DNA of 64,000 nt from Thuidium tamariscinum (taxonomy: Eukaryota > Streptophyta > Bryopsida > Hypnales > Thuidiaceae). The position numbers and the translations under genes are program-made. Below, piece by piece: positions 35,978-46,899 of the stretch. The notes below the pieces were generated by a model. The model searched no databases and was not told the origin of the DNA. It worked only from the letters and a program-made list of their open reading frames with translations. The DNA lies in contig OX344751.2 of NCBI GenBank assembly GCA_947034885.2, positions 4,774,001-4,838,000 on the forward strand, read 5' to 3'. Every line of letters starts with the position of its first letter. Positions within the stretch are counted from its first letter, which is position 1.

Positions 35978-36215
35978 CATGGTTGCTAGTATGTGAGTGT
36001 AGAAATGTGAACTTAGGAGCCTCAAAGATGATGCACCTATAATATAGGTACTTATACTATAAAAATATTTTATGATAAGAGTATATTTATACTATAGGTA
36101 CCTATATTATAGATATTTTTACTATAAATACCTTCAAAGGTAGTAGTACATCTACTTATATACATATTAGAAGCTCACCTGCTCGCATGTTCATGCTCAC
36201 ACACTAGCATTGTTG
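35978..36215 (+). mobile_element. Mutator-like MITE, family K, copy 1, 9-bp target duplication
   Basis: GGCCAACTA stands at 35969-35977 and again at 36216-36224. The ends are CATGGTTGCTAGTATGTGAG and, inverted, CAACAATGCTAGTGTGTGAG. The length is 238 bp, identical to copy 2 at 38962-39199, which lies in the opposite orientation. The interior is made of ACCTATANTATAGG palindromes. Confidence 0.93.
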
Positions 36216-36224
36216 GGCCAACTA

Positions 36225-37659
36225 CAACAATTATTTTCCACAACATTCTTAAAAAGAGACCATAGGTCTTAAAAGACCTTGTCTTCTAAGTGAATTGTCC
36301 AAGAAAGAATTATAACAAAAAAGAATTGTCTTTCATGTGAACCACACAATGTACTTTGATGGTATACCAAAAATATAATTTAGAATTTTAGCATATGATT
36401 CTCTTAAAGTTGATCTAATTTTTTCCTTACATTAGACAAAACAATAAGATCAAATATGTTATTATAAAAGCATCATTACTTTCTTCTAGTAGTAAATTCT
36501 ATTATTCTTCTAGTATATTGTAAAATTGTCTTTATTTCTTGAAAAATGGTTAAGCATTATAATTCATAAGCATGACACTCCTACTCAAAAACAATACATT
36601 TTCCTGTATATACACCCTCCAAAATTGAAAAAAGTTATTTTTGGCTCTAAATTGCCTTCTCTAAGAGAAAAACAACTACAAAATAGTTGTATAAGTCATC
36701 TATTATATTAAATGCAAACTATGTCATGATTTCATTGGAAAGTTTATAATCTATACAATTTTTCATAATCATGTTCATTCTTTCTAAGACCTTACAACAA
36801 TCCCAAAGTTTCATAACATAAATGTATGGGTTGATGAAACCTTTTGGGTGGTACTACAACAACAACATCTATTCTAATTAGGGTTGAAATGAAAAAGAGT
36901 TTGGAGGGTACCTTGCCATACTAGGTCATTGATTTTGAATCCTTTCATCAATTAAAATTTTTGCATTATAGATTTTGAAACAAAATATTATTTTGTGGAA
37001 AATTGAATTGATAGTCTAGGATTTTTTAAACTAGAACTTTTGATTTTATTTTTGTGAAGAGAATTGTTGAATAAAGTAGAAATTGGTTGAAGGCTAGGTT
37101 GAAGGAAAACTTAAAGCTTTCATAATTCTAAATAAAATGGAATTTAAACAAATTAATCATAGTGGTGGGATCATTTTGGCAAGCAACAAAAAAACTATGA
37201 ACTCTTAGATGTATCTATTGTTGAGATTGAATTCTAAAACAAGTTCTATACCTTTTTTTATCAAAAAAAATGTTGTAGTCGTAACAAACAAAGTAAAACC
37301 TTTTATAGCTTTTACATCACTTGTCTAAATTGAATAAATTAAGAAAGACTTGTATACAAACAAAAAGGGTCTATAAAGAACTAATTTTCAAAAATAACAT
37401 ATTTGAGTTTTTTTTGGAGGGTGAGTGGTTGTGCAAATTTTACTATTTTGGTTTAAGAGTGACTAAAGTAAAACTATATTTCTAAAAAGCCAATATACTT
37501 GCCAATATATTATGCTACTTTAATGTGTTTCTTAAAAATATCATGCAATTAATCAAGATAATTGACATTTGCCTGAACTTTGAATTATTGATTAAGAAAA
37601 CAATAGTCTTATCAAATAGTCAAACCCATTACTTTGAAATTAAACAAGTTACTAATCAA
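36225..37659 (+). other. AT-rich spacer, no gene
   Basis: No gene. 36925-37180 includes words like those in the TTAA-type interior (TTTTGCATTATAGATTTTG, AGAATTGTTGAATAAAGTAG) comparable with 43500-43640, so another worn copy is likely. Its ends could not be found. Confidence 0.4.
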
Positions 37660-38290
37660 GTTACTAATTATTGTAGTTTATATTTTTGAATTTTTTTTTT
37701 GAAGTCTTCTTTTAGCATGAAAATTTGATATTGAGAATGAATGATTATGATTTTTCTATGTAAGATTTTGTGTAAGGATATTGGTTGCAATCTTGATTTT
37801 ATAGTAGTTCACTTAGTTTCTTGGAAATGAATTTGAAATATACTAGGTCTTGGAAAGAAAATCACATTAGAAATCCATTTGAGAAATTGTAGAATTGATT
37901 TTGAAAAGCCGAAAATTGATTGGAATTTTACATTTTATACCCTTCAACCTTATTATTTTTTGGTGACTAACTTTTTAGATTCTACATGTAAAAAAAAGAT
38001 TGACAAGCTTCAAATCACTTTCATACGGATTTAAGACCTTGATAATCAAACTTTCAATCCACAAGTGATATTATTTCTTTCCTATGTGATTTCTATCATG
38101 TTTTAAGTTCTAGTAGTATAGTCTTTTATAAATTGACCTTCAAGTAAGGTATTTAGTAAAAATTTACAAAAAAGACAATCCTTTTCGTAAAATTTTATCA
38201 AAATTTTAATTTAAAGGTCAACATTTAAAAGACTATACTACTAGGGCTATACTTAAAACACCCCTCTCTCTTGAAGTGCGGGGATTTTGA
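37660..38290 (+). mobile_element. Decayed TTAA-type element, same subfamily as 30786-32151
   Basis: In the same orientation as 30786-32151 it shares TAGTTTATATTTTTG, GAATGATTATGATTTTTCTAT, AAGATTTTGTG, TTGCAATCTTGA and the AACTTTTTAGATT block. About 38056-38278 looks like a further CACTA-like insertion, ending CTCTCTTGAAGTG with an internal inverted repeat around AGTAGTATAGTC. Ends and borders are approximate. Confidence 0.5.
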
Positions 38291-38961
38291 TTGAATAGAA
38301 AAAATATTGGTTTGTTTTATTCTTTGTAAAGAATAAATGTAATTTGAAAACCCCGATTACAAGGAATATTCCAATAAGATCTGCCAATTTCATATTAAAC
38401 TATACTAGTCATTACAAATAGATATTTGAAATACTTTAAATGACACAAGGCCTTTAATTATCAAATAAACAAGCAAAAGATGTTGATGAGGCATATCTAA
38501 AATCATCTTTTCTAATTTCAAAAAATCCTCAAAAAGGAGCACTATGCAAAAGTCTTAAAAACATGTGTGAAGATATAGTTGATTTAATTTTGGAATATAT
38601 AAACAATAGATTATTTACAAAACTACAATTTCAAAATTAGTCCCTCTTAAAATATGTAAGAAGATTCTTTAGACTATCCATGTAATATCCTTAAATAGAA
38701 ATATTCTTTAGACTATTTATAAAAATATTTTATAAATAGTTCAAGTTTGTAAATATTCTTAGAATATTTGTATTATTTCATATCCTATTTTTTAAAATAT
38801 CATTTTTAACACATGTGGGTCAAAAAGACATTGTAAGTCTATGCTCCAAGGAAATGCATCAATAGATCAATTACCAATGTTATATCTGGATAGTTTACTC
38901 CATATAAAGCCAACAAAAGCAAAAACTTTGACAATACATCAATAATTGCTACTTCATTGTC

Positions 38962-39199
38962 CAACGATGTTAGCGTGTGAGCATGAACATGCGAGCATGT
39001 GAGCTTCTAATATGTATATAAGTAGATATATTATCACCTTTGAAGGTGTTTATAATAAAATTACCTATAATATAGGTACTTATAGTATAAATATACTCTT
39101 ATCATAGAAGGTTTCTATAACATGTGCACCTATACTATAGGTGCATTATCTTTGATGCTCATAAGCTCACACTTCTATGCTCACATACTAGCAACCGTG
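38962..39199 (-). mobile_element. Mutator-like MITE, family K, copy 2, 10-bp target duplication
   Basis: CTTCATTGTC stands at 38952-38961 and 39200-39209. The ends are CAACGATGTTAGCGTGTGAG and, inverted, CACGGTTGCTAGTATGTGAG. The length is 238 bp. It is in reverse orientation relative to copy 1, three kb away. Confidence 0.93.
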
Positions 39200-39209
39200 C
39201 TTCATTGTC

Positions 39210-40147
39210 TACATTAAATTTTAAATATGACATTGGATGCCCACAAGAGATGAAAGGTTGATGCTACAAGAACTAACACGTTTCTGTTATATATTGCCCA
39301 AATGGACTTCCTTGAGCCAACTGCACTTTAAAGCATACTACTAATGCAACATTGGTTGATATCTTTGACATCAACATCTTTACTAGTGGAATAAAAATTG
39401 TGATACCTTCTGGAATAAGAATTGAAAGGGAGTTTTGAGGGGAGAACAACAGTGCATGACTCTTAGGCCAATGCTATATTTCTGTTTTTCCTCAAAAAAT
39501 TCAATCAATAAAAATATTTGAACTGTTAGTTTTGTGAAGAGATTCCTTGATTGCCTACAAAATGGAACTTTTCATTACTTTCATTTAATTGATCAAAATA
39601 TAATCATTCAAAATTTAGAATGATCACAAGTTTTATGAGTGGATAGTCACTCAATGTATCAAATCCACAATTATTAAAATTAAAGCTAGACTCTTCAATG
39701 CAAATTTTAAATTATTTTTCAAAATTCAAGAATCAAACATTGGTGTCAACTCAAGTTGTTAATTTAAGATATGGGAATATGCTCATTCTTGCCAACAACT
39801 ATACAATGTATTCAAATCTATAGATGTATATGTGTCCATATTTGATTGTAGTGATATCTTCTTGTCATTAGTTTTTTCAATTTATGTATTTTGTAGTCCT
39901 AGTCAATCCATTTTCTATAATGTGATGGTTGGTGTTTTTTTATGTAATAGGTATCTTGTAGCAAAAGTTTATATTTACACTTTTGAGTGAGTTGTTGCTA
40001 CCTTTGTTAAGAAAGGAGGATAATTGAAATGGATGGTTGAAATAGTGATTGTGATTTTATTTTTCAAAAAAATTCTCCATTTGAGACTCTTACATTTTGT
40101 TAACATCGTAACAAGGCCAAAAAATATGAAACATACATAAATCTACT

Positions 40148-40199
<52 letters not shown>

Positions 40200-41382
40200 A
40201 ATCCATACTTGTATCCATACTAATATTCATATTCATCTTTAAATATGTCTTTGAAATTCTTTTTTTTCATTTATTTGGAGAGGAGGGGTAAATGAAATGG
40301 ATTGCATGACTCATGTGAGTAGGTAGTCATACAAAGATTTGAAGCATGTAGGGATTGTAGGCTAATAATAAAAAAGACTTTTGTATCATTAAAAATGAAA
40401 AAATTTCTTGACTCTTTGCTTATTTTTTTAAATAGGAAAAAATACTTATCTCAATTTCAACATTTATTGGAATAACCAATAGTAAAATATTTTGATGGAA
40501 AAGATTACATCTAGGATTCATGTAGTCAAATGAATTAATTCTATGTTTTCTAATGTAGCATAAAGAATGAAAAGACTTATCTCTTTGAGTTGATCTTTGA
40601 ATTATTTAAATGCTTCATTTGATTTTTTTTCCATCATTTGATTTAAATTTTTTTTCTTGTATTATTACAATTTGAAAAAAATTACAAAACTAGTATTGTG
40701 CATTACTATCCACTATCTACCCAGAAGATAGCATACACAATTGTTCAACATCACAACATCAACAAGTGACTTGTTCAATAATTGAGCAAGATTGAATTTT
40801 AAAGAATGTTTTTATATCTAATATAAAATGAGGTCTAAGATATAACAAAATATATTTGAAAAATATAGAAAAATTCTTCACTTAGGGTAGGATCACCTCA
40901 AATTGAGCAAATTGCTTTAACAAGCATTATCGAGAGTTAGAAAGCTTTCATTTTTTAATCACATAGATTATTCTACATTAAAGTTGAGAGAAATTCAAGA
41001 ATAATATTTGATTTGAATATGCAAAAAGTTATAAAGAGGTTAAAGTTGAATTGGTATATTTTCATAAACTATGCTCTATTTTCATTATTCACACCTTAAA
41101 GAAAATGTAGCAAGTATCTACATAATTTTTTCAAGGGTTAAATTTTGGAAACACTCTTGGAATTAGGTGATCCTACCTACTGCATCTTTGCAAGTATCTT
41201 TGTAAAATGTATAGCATGCTATATTCAAGTATTAGGATTGGCAAAAATCAAATTAAAACAAAATATTGATAAGAAAATGGACCACATGTGAATCTTACAA
41301 TCACTAGCTAGATAGAAATATGATTGTAATAGACTCAACATTAAAATTCACCTTGAGTCTACTAGAACTTTGTTTCTTTTAA
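39210..41382 (+). other. AT-rich spacer with (AT)n tract, no gene
   Basis: No gene or convincing inverted repeat was seen. It includes the microsatellite at 40150-40195. Confidence 0.45.
40150..40195 (+). repeat. (AT)n microsatellite
   Basis: About 23 uninterrupted TA units. Confidence 0.97.
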
Positions 41383-42489
41383 CCTCTTATGGTTTTTGAC
41401 TATGTTTTAACCAAAAACACTCCAAAATTGTCATTTCTAGTTAAGTACCACCTTCTAGAAAAAAAACACTTTTAGACACATATAACCATTGGATCTTGTA
41501 GTAAAATTGTTTGAAAAGATATAGAATTTTTTTTAGAAATTTCTATCATGTAGATTGTAAGATATGAGCATTTGAATTGACAAATATTATTTATTTCAAC
41601 CTTGCAAAAAGCCGGTTAGCTACACTTTAGATGGTCAAATTTGTATGAAAAAATGTCCAAAATGGTAGTTATTCTTTGGATTCACTAGAAGAAATTTGTG
41701 TTTGTGTCAACAAAATCCACTTGATGTGTTTGTTGAGGCAAACGCAAAAATTGCTTTGCAGAACGCAAAAAAATTCAGATCTTGCGTTTGCCTCAACAAA
41801 CACATAAAGTGGATTTTGTTGAGGCAAATGCAGTTTTGTTCTAATGATTTGTTCTTCAAAGCAAGTTGGATACATGCTTGAAATTTTTAGATAATTTAGA
41901 ATGGTACAATGTATAGGGAAAAATAATAAGTAGAAAGAAATAGAATATGATCCAAAATACCAAATTATTAAAAATTTATTTATGGAATTGAGAAATGCCA
42001 ATTCCAGTGGTTATAATGTTATAAAAAATGCCCTACATCTAATGTTTTAATTTTTTCCAAAAATATTAAAAATAAAATAAAATTAAGGATTTCAAACTTT
42101 TTGTGGAGTAGAGATTCTATAACTACCTACAAACTACTCCAAACTAAAACCCCTCATAACTTTTGACTCATTCACTAAAATAGAATGATTCAAATCTTTC
42201 CACTTAGATATTAATCTAATAAACCAATTTCAATTTTTATTTCTTGAGAAAATAATGCTTAAAGAAGGTTTTTTTCCTCTTTGAGTTTCCCACTGAGTAG
42301 TGAAAACTACATATCAAACAATAACTTTTTAACTATATAATCAAAAGTTATGAAAATTTATTGGGCCTAAAAGGTACATCTCAGGAAAATGATTTGTAAA
42401 AATAAAAATAAAAACAAAAAAAACTCCATTCGTAGTGAGTTGCCCAAAATTGCTATGTTGCCAAAAAAAGTAGTTTGGTGCTTTAGGAA
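41383..42489 (+). mobile_element. TTAA-type (piggyBac-like) element carrying a CACTA-like hairpin
   Basis: TTAA at 41379-41382 and 42490-42493. The ends are CCTCTTATGGTTTTTG and, inverted, TTCCTAAAGCACCAAAC, which are weakly matched. The interior is shared with 55875-57010 (same direction) and 57317-58150 (inverted), for example GTAGAGATTCTATAAC and TGTTGCCAAAAA. It contains the CACTA-like MITE at 41683-41846. Confidence 0.75.
41683..41846 (+). mobile_element. CACTA-like hairpin MITE with 3-bp target duplication
   Basis: ATT stands at 41680-41682 and 41847-41849. The tips are CACTAG and, inverted, CATTAG. The arms AACAAAATCCACTT and TTGTTGAGGCAAACGC pair with their complements, so the 164-bp element folds into one hairpin. 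The unoccupied site is present at 57949-57985 (minus strand) in a related host element. Confidence 0.92.
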
Positions 42490-42493
42490 TTAA

Positions 42494-43242
42494 TGAATGG
42501 GCCATGAGCAAATCTCAAAATAATAAGTTTATGACCCTCTTTATGTTCCTATAATTAAAGTACCAAATTTTTGAATTTTTTTTGTCACTAATTATTCTTA
42601 ACGTGTCTTTCTAACTACTTTTTTCAACTTTTATTTAATTATTTGATATGAAATGCCAACCCTAATAGCCTGGTATGATTGTATTGCAATGAATAAGGTA
42701 GAAATACCAACTATCAATCATACCCAATAGCCTACATATAGAGTTGAAATCAAACTTTGAATGTATTTTTTTTCCAAAATTGGGACTAATAAGATTATGA
42801 CAAGTTTAGAAGAAGTGAGTGGGAAACTAGTTCTTGAATTATTAAAATTACAAGACTCTAAACACTGATTATTGGTGCAAAGTACTTTTTGGCTCCCAAA
42901 ATTTACAATAATCCAATTTTGAGAGTAAAATTCTAAAAAATTTGCAATCTCCAAATTTTCTATCTTCCTATATGAGAATAAATTTCCATTAGTTCTTACA
43001 CCTCACCATTTTCTCCAATGTAGTTTAAAAGATGAGTGAATGGTACTCAGAATTCCAAAAATGCAAGAAAAAATATTAAGATGTATTATAAAGTACAACT
43101 TATAAGAGTAAAATAACAATTAAGGTAGAAACAACCATTTCTACACATGTACACATTTTTGTATCACAAAGTACACCTGTTTGTATCCCTAAACTTTGCT
43201 TAATGTGTCCACTAGATGCTCAATGCTAATTTGATGAAATGT
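42494..43242 (+). other. AT-rich spacer, no gene
   Basis: Nothing recognisable between two TTAA-type elements. Confidence 0.4.
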
Positions 43243-43246
43243 TTAA

Positions 43247-44167
43247 CCCCTAAAGGACCAAGACCTTTTTTCTGTCAAAAAACTCTCAAAACTGCCATTT
43301 CTGTTGCATTCATCCAAGAAAACAAAAAATATATTTTTTAAGAATCTAACCGTAGGATCTTGTACTTAACTTGATTGAGATCAAGTGGTAAAAATTTCAT
43401 GAAGTTTGACCGTACAAATTGGAAGATATGAGCATTCAAAGTTGGAAATACAAGTTTTTTGGAACTGTGGTTTGCAATTTCAGATGACTTTGACTGGAAT
43501 TTGTATTAAAAAATTGCACTATAGACTTTGAATTTATAATTTTTTGTCTTAAGAAATTGAGTTGAGAGTCTTAGAAAAAAATTTCACACAAAAAACACTT
43601 GATTTTCATTCTTTGAAAAATTGTTAAATAGATGTAGGTCCAAGATTGAAAGAAAAATTAAATGGTTAATAACTCTAAGATGGGATTGAAATACAATAAT
43701 CCCAATGGTGAGATTGTTCTAGAAAGTAAACATAACCTTGTCCAACAATTTTTTTTGAAAAATTGTGAAAATTGCATTCAAAAATGAATCCTATAAGTTA
43801 TTTTTTCAAGAAATTGTTTAGATTGCCCGAAAAACAAGATTGTCCATAACTTTCTCATTATAAGTCCAAATAGAATGAATCAAAGCTTCACATGTAGGCA
43901 AAAATATATTATTTTAGAAAAAAAATTAAAAAATTAAATTTTGACTTTTTGCAAAAAAAAAATTCTGCCCGCCGAATGAAAATTTGGGCTTTTTGTGCTA
44001 TAACTTTTGCTCCCGGTCACCAATTGAAATAAAAATTACATTCCCATGAAGCTAATCAGTTTTCCTATCTTATGAGAAAGTTTCAAAGAGATTCATTAAA
44101 AATTGAGGTCTACGGAACTTGCCCAAACTCCAAATTGTCCCCCGAGGGGACAATGGTCCTTTAGGGG
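43247..44167 (+). mobile_element. TTAA-type (piggyBac-like) element, 921 bp, best-kept copy
   Basis: TTAA at 43243-43246 and 44168-44171. The ends are CCCCTAAAGGACCAAG and, inverted, CCCCTAAAGGACCATTG, perfect over the first 13 bases. No open frame of note. Related copies lie at 5225-6154 and, shortened and inverted, at 17269-17834. Confidence 0.93.
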
Positions 44168-44302
44168 TTAAAGGACACATATTTATCTTTGATTCGTTGA
44201 CTATTGATTTTTGTAGAGTTTAAATTTGGGTGCATCTCTAAAACACTTTAGTGATTTAGGCATGCAACACTTTGAAAAATTATAGAAATCACATACAACA
44301 TC

Positions 44303-44304
<2 letters not shown>

Positions 44305-44349
<45 letters not shown>
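44305..44349 (+). repeat. (AT)n microsatellite
   Basis: About 22 uninterrupted AT units. Confidence 0.97.
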
Positions 44350-44351
<2 letters not shown>

Positions 44352-44879
44352 CATTCATGATTTTCACTTGCTAATACTAACCAAAAAAAAATATTAATTT
44401 TGAAAAGGTGCCTCTGACTATGCTGAATTCCTTATTAACACCCACCTTATTGTGATATATGGGCATGGAGTAGCACAACATTAATTTACCCTTTTACCGA
44501 GGGTACCAAAAAAAATTACTGTTACATGAAAAGTACTGTCACTACAAATTATGATTATTATTTTTTGCGGCGAAAATCTGTACAATACAGTAGGCAGTAA
44601 CATTTTACTGGACTCCCCTTATTTCTCAAACAGTGTGACCTCAAAAACAGTGTGACTGACCCCTCAAAAACAGTGACAACACACACAAATAGTACAAATC
44701 AGTGCAGTTCGATTTGAAATTCAGTTTATAGAATTCCAGACAGCCCTTAAAATATTATAATACGAAATATGAAAAAAAATTAAAAAAATAGAAATTAATA
44801 GAAATTAATAAAAAATTTAAACTCTTTTAAATTTAGGTTTTAGGTTTTAAAAAAGAAAAGAAGAAGTCACCAGTCACTT

Positions 44880-46136
44880 TTTCAAATTCCAAAGCAAAAT
44901 GCCACGCTGCCTGGAGACGGAGAGACGACGAGTCTACACGGAGACCAGAAAAAGAAAAGGTGAAAAGACGGACGAAAAAAGTGTCAGATGATAGCAGGAA
45001 GTTACTAGTAGAATAGTAAGTTACTAGTAGAATAGAATAGTAAGTTAGTACAGTACATGATCATTGCTCTCCTCCGTCCCAAACCCTAATTCCCCCCCCC
45101 CCGGAAGAATCCCCGAAACCCACTCAAGTTTTATTTTATTTTTTAAATTTCATTTATTTGGGGGCCTTCCTTCATTACTGTAGTTGGAGTGCTGAAATTT
45201 GCAGGAAGTAACTAAGGTGAGTTATACTGTACTACCCCATTCTAGGCCACATGGGAGTAAGCCTATTGTGGGCAAAAGTATACTACTGGTATATATATTT
45301 TAGAACTTGAATGTATATCACTTAATATATAATGTTGCCTGAAATGGGGTAGTTTCTATTGGGCTTCAAATGGAGGAGTTCAGCATCTGTGAGGATCAAT
45401 GAGAATGCTTGGGAAGTTTTCTTGAGAGTTTCTAATTCTTTTTCTTCAAATCTTCAATTGCATTGATTTTTTCATGTATGCATTAATTTATCTATTTTTA
45501 AAATTCAAATTAGAAATTCTATAGATTTTTTCACTAGTCTTTTTTGTTGATGTTTTCAAATGGAAATTGTTTCTTTTGCCTAATTCCATTGGCCTAACTT
45601 TGAACTAGCCATTGGTTCTTCTTGAACATATGTCTACATTTGTCTAGAGAGAGCATGAGATGGACTCCTAGATTTAATAGGTGATTCATCCATTGAGACA
45701 CAAAGTAGAAAACATCACCAAATATTTTTCCACAAATATTTTTATTACTTTGCAATCACATTTTTCCTTAAAAGAAACTCCCCTTGGGAAACCTGTCCTC
45801 ATCTTCGTCTTGTGTGTACATATAACAACGTATTCCTTTCACACACAAAAATCAAGGAGAACAAATACTATACTTTCAAGTCTTTAGGCACAATGTTAAA
45901 AAATGTATTTAGGGAAGATTGCCCCCCTCACTGCCCCCACACCAAGAATAAATGTAAGAAGTTACCTTTAATTTTATGGTTACATACTCTCTTGTGTTCT
46001 TCATCTCTCGTACTTTGTCCTTCACCTCCCTCTCCTTGCTAATTTGGGGCCTTTGAATCCACATTTCAATTCCAAAATTCCAGATTTTCATCAAGGGTGA
46101 AAAGAAGAAATTTCAATATTTCCCCCCAAGGTAGAA
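44880..46136 (+). other. Leader-like region of unknown role
   Basis: From about 44880 composition changes abruptly. There is a purine-rich GAGACGGAGAGACGACGAG stretch, three near-identical AGTTACTAGTAGAATAGTA units near 45000, a run of 12 C at about 45093-45104 after CAAACCCTAATT, and a possible splice site at 45205-45220. This resembles a plant promoter or 5' UTR, but no coding frame follows within 1 kb. It could be a distant leader exon of the Pumilio gene, a non-coding RNA, or the broken start of a lost gene. Confidence 0.3.
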
Positions 46137-46460
46137 GGCTCTTAAATGGAGTGGGTTCTAAAATGGTGCCCTATCTCAAATGTACAATATTTGTATATGT
46201 TGCTTTTTCATAGCCTTCACCAGTGTACTGATTGTGTACATTGTAGCTAGGGCACCATTGTAGAGCCCCATGCCCTTTCAACTTCAAAATTTGATACCTA
46301 ATTCCACGAACCTCCAAAAAATATGAAACAACTTGGGTTAGATGTCAATTCCACTTGTCTTTCAAGGAAAATATACTGAAACATATTTCAAGATGTTTCA
46401 CCTCCCCAAAATTCAGTTTCAGCCCTGAGATGGGCAATTCCTGCTTAGGGGTAAAAATGC
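46137..46460 (-). mobile_element. Worn family S (TA-flanked) MITE
   Basis: In the same orientation as 28005-28330 and opposite to 60404-60712. Shared blocks are AAAAAATATGAAACAACTTGG, TTAGATG, CTTGTCTTTC, TTTCAAGATGTTT, CCCAAAATTC and CAGCCCT-AGATGG. The ends are no longer inverted copies. The sequence from 46590 to 46850 is balanced in composition but unrecognised. Confidence 0.6.
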
Positions 46461-46899
46461 AGACTTTGGCAATGACCGCTTCAAACCAATGATCCTCCAG
46501 CACCTGGCACTTGCATTCAACAATGGGGAGTTGGGGACCCCCAAGTCCAACAACTCCTACAGACATACAGACACACAAACAATCATCCCTTGAAACCAAC
46601 ATCCATTGACGGATATGAGCCTTTGATTTGTCTTCCCCATAAGTGTTTTCCCCCCTCCATTGTCAGGGCCAGGGTCCAAGGTCCGAGCTCCCCCAAGGCA
46701 CGTTTTGAAAGAAAGGGCCCCAGAGTTGCAGCAGTACTCCTGCGCAACGGACGGACGGACGGACCACGAAGCAAACGAAACGGTGCGATAGTACCACGTG
46801 GAAGGTGGCCGGTGGGGGAACGCTCCCACTTACTATTCCGAACTTACTAGTCACCACATCAGTTACTGGAAGTGAAGTTACCCCAGCTACCGTAAGTTA

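Noticed and set aside
24717-44349. The three (AT)n tracts as element borders or a common family marker
   Set aside because: They are simple microsatellites at unrelated positions without shared flanks.
15000-45000. LTR retrotransposon or LINE
   Set aside because: I saw no long direct terminal repeats, primer-binding site, polypurine tract, or reverse transcriptase, integrase or gag motifs in any frame.
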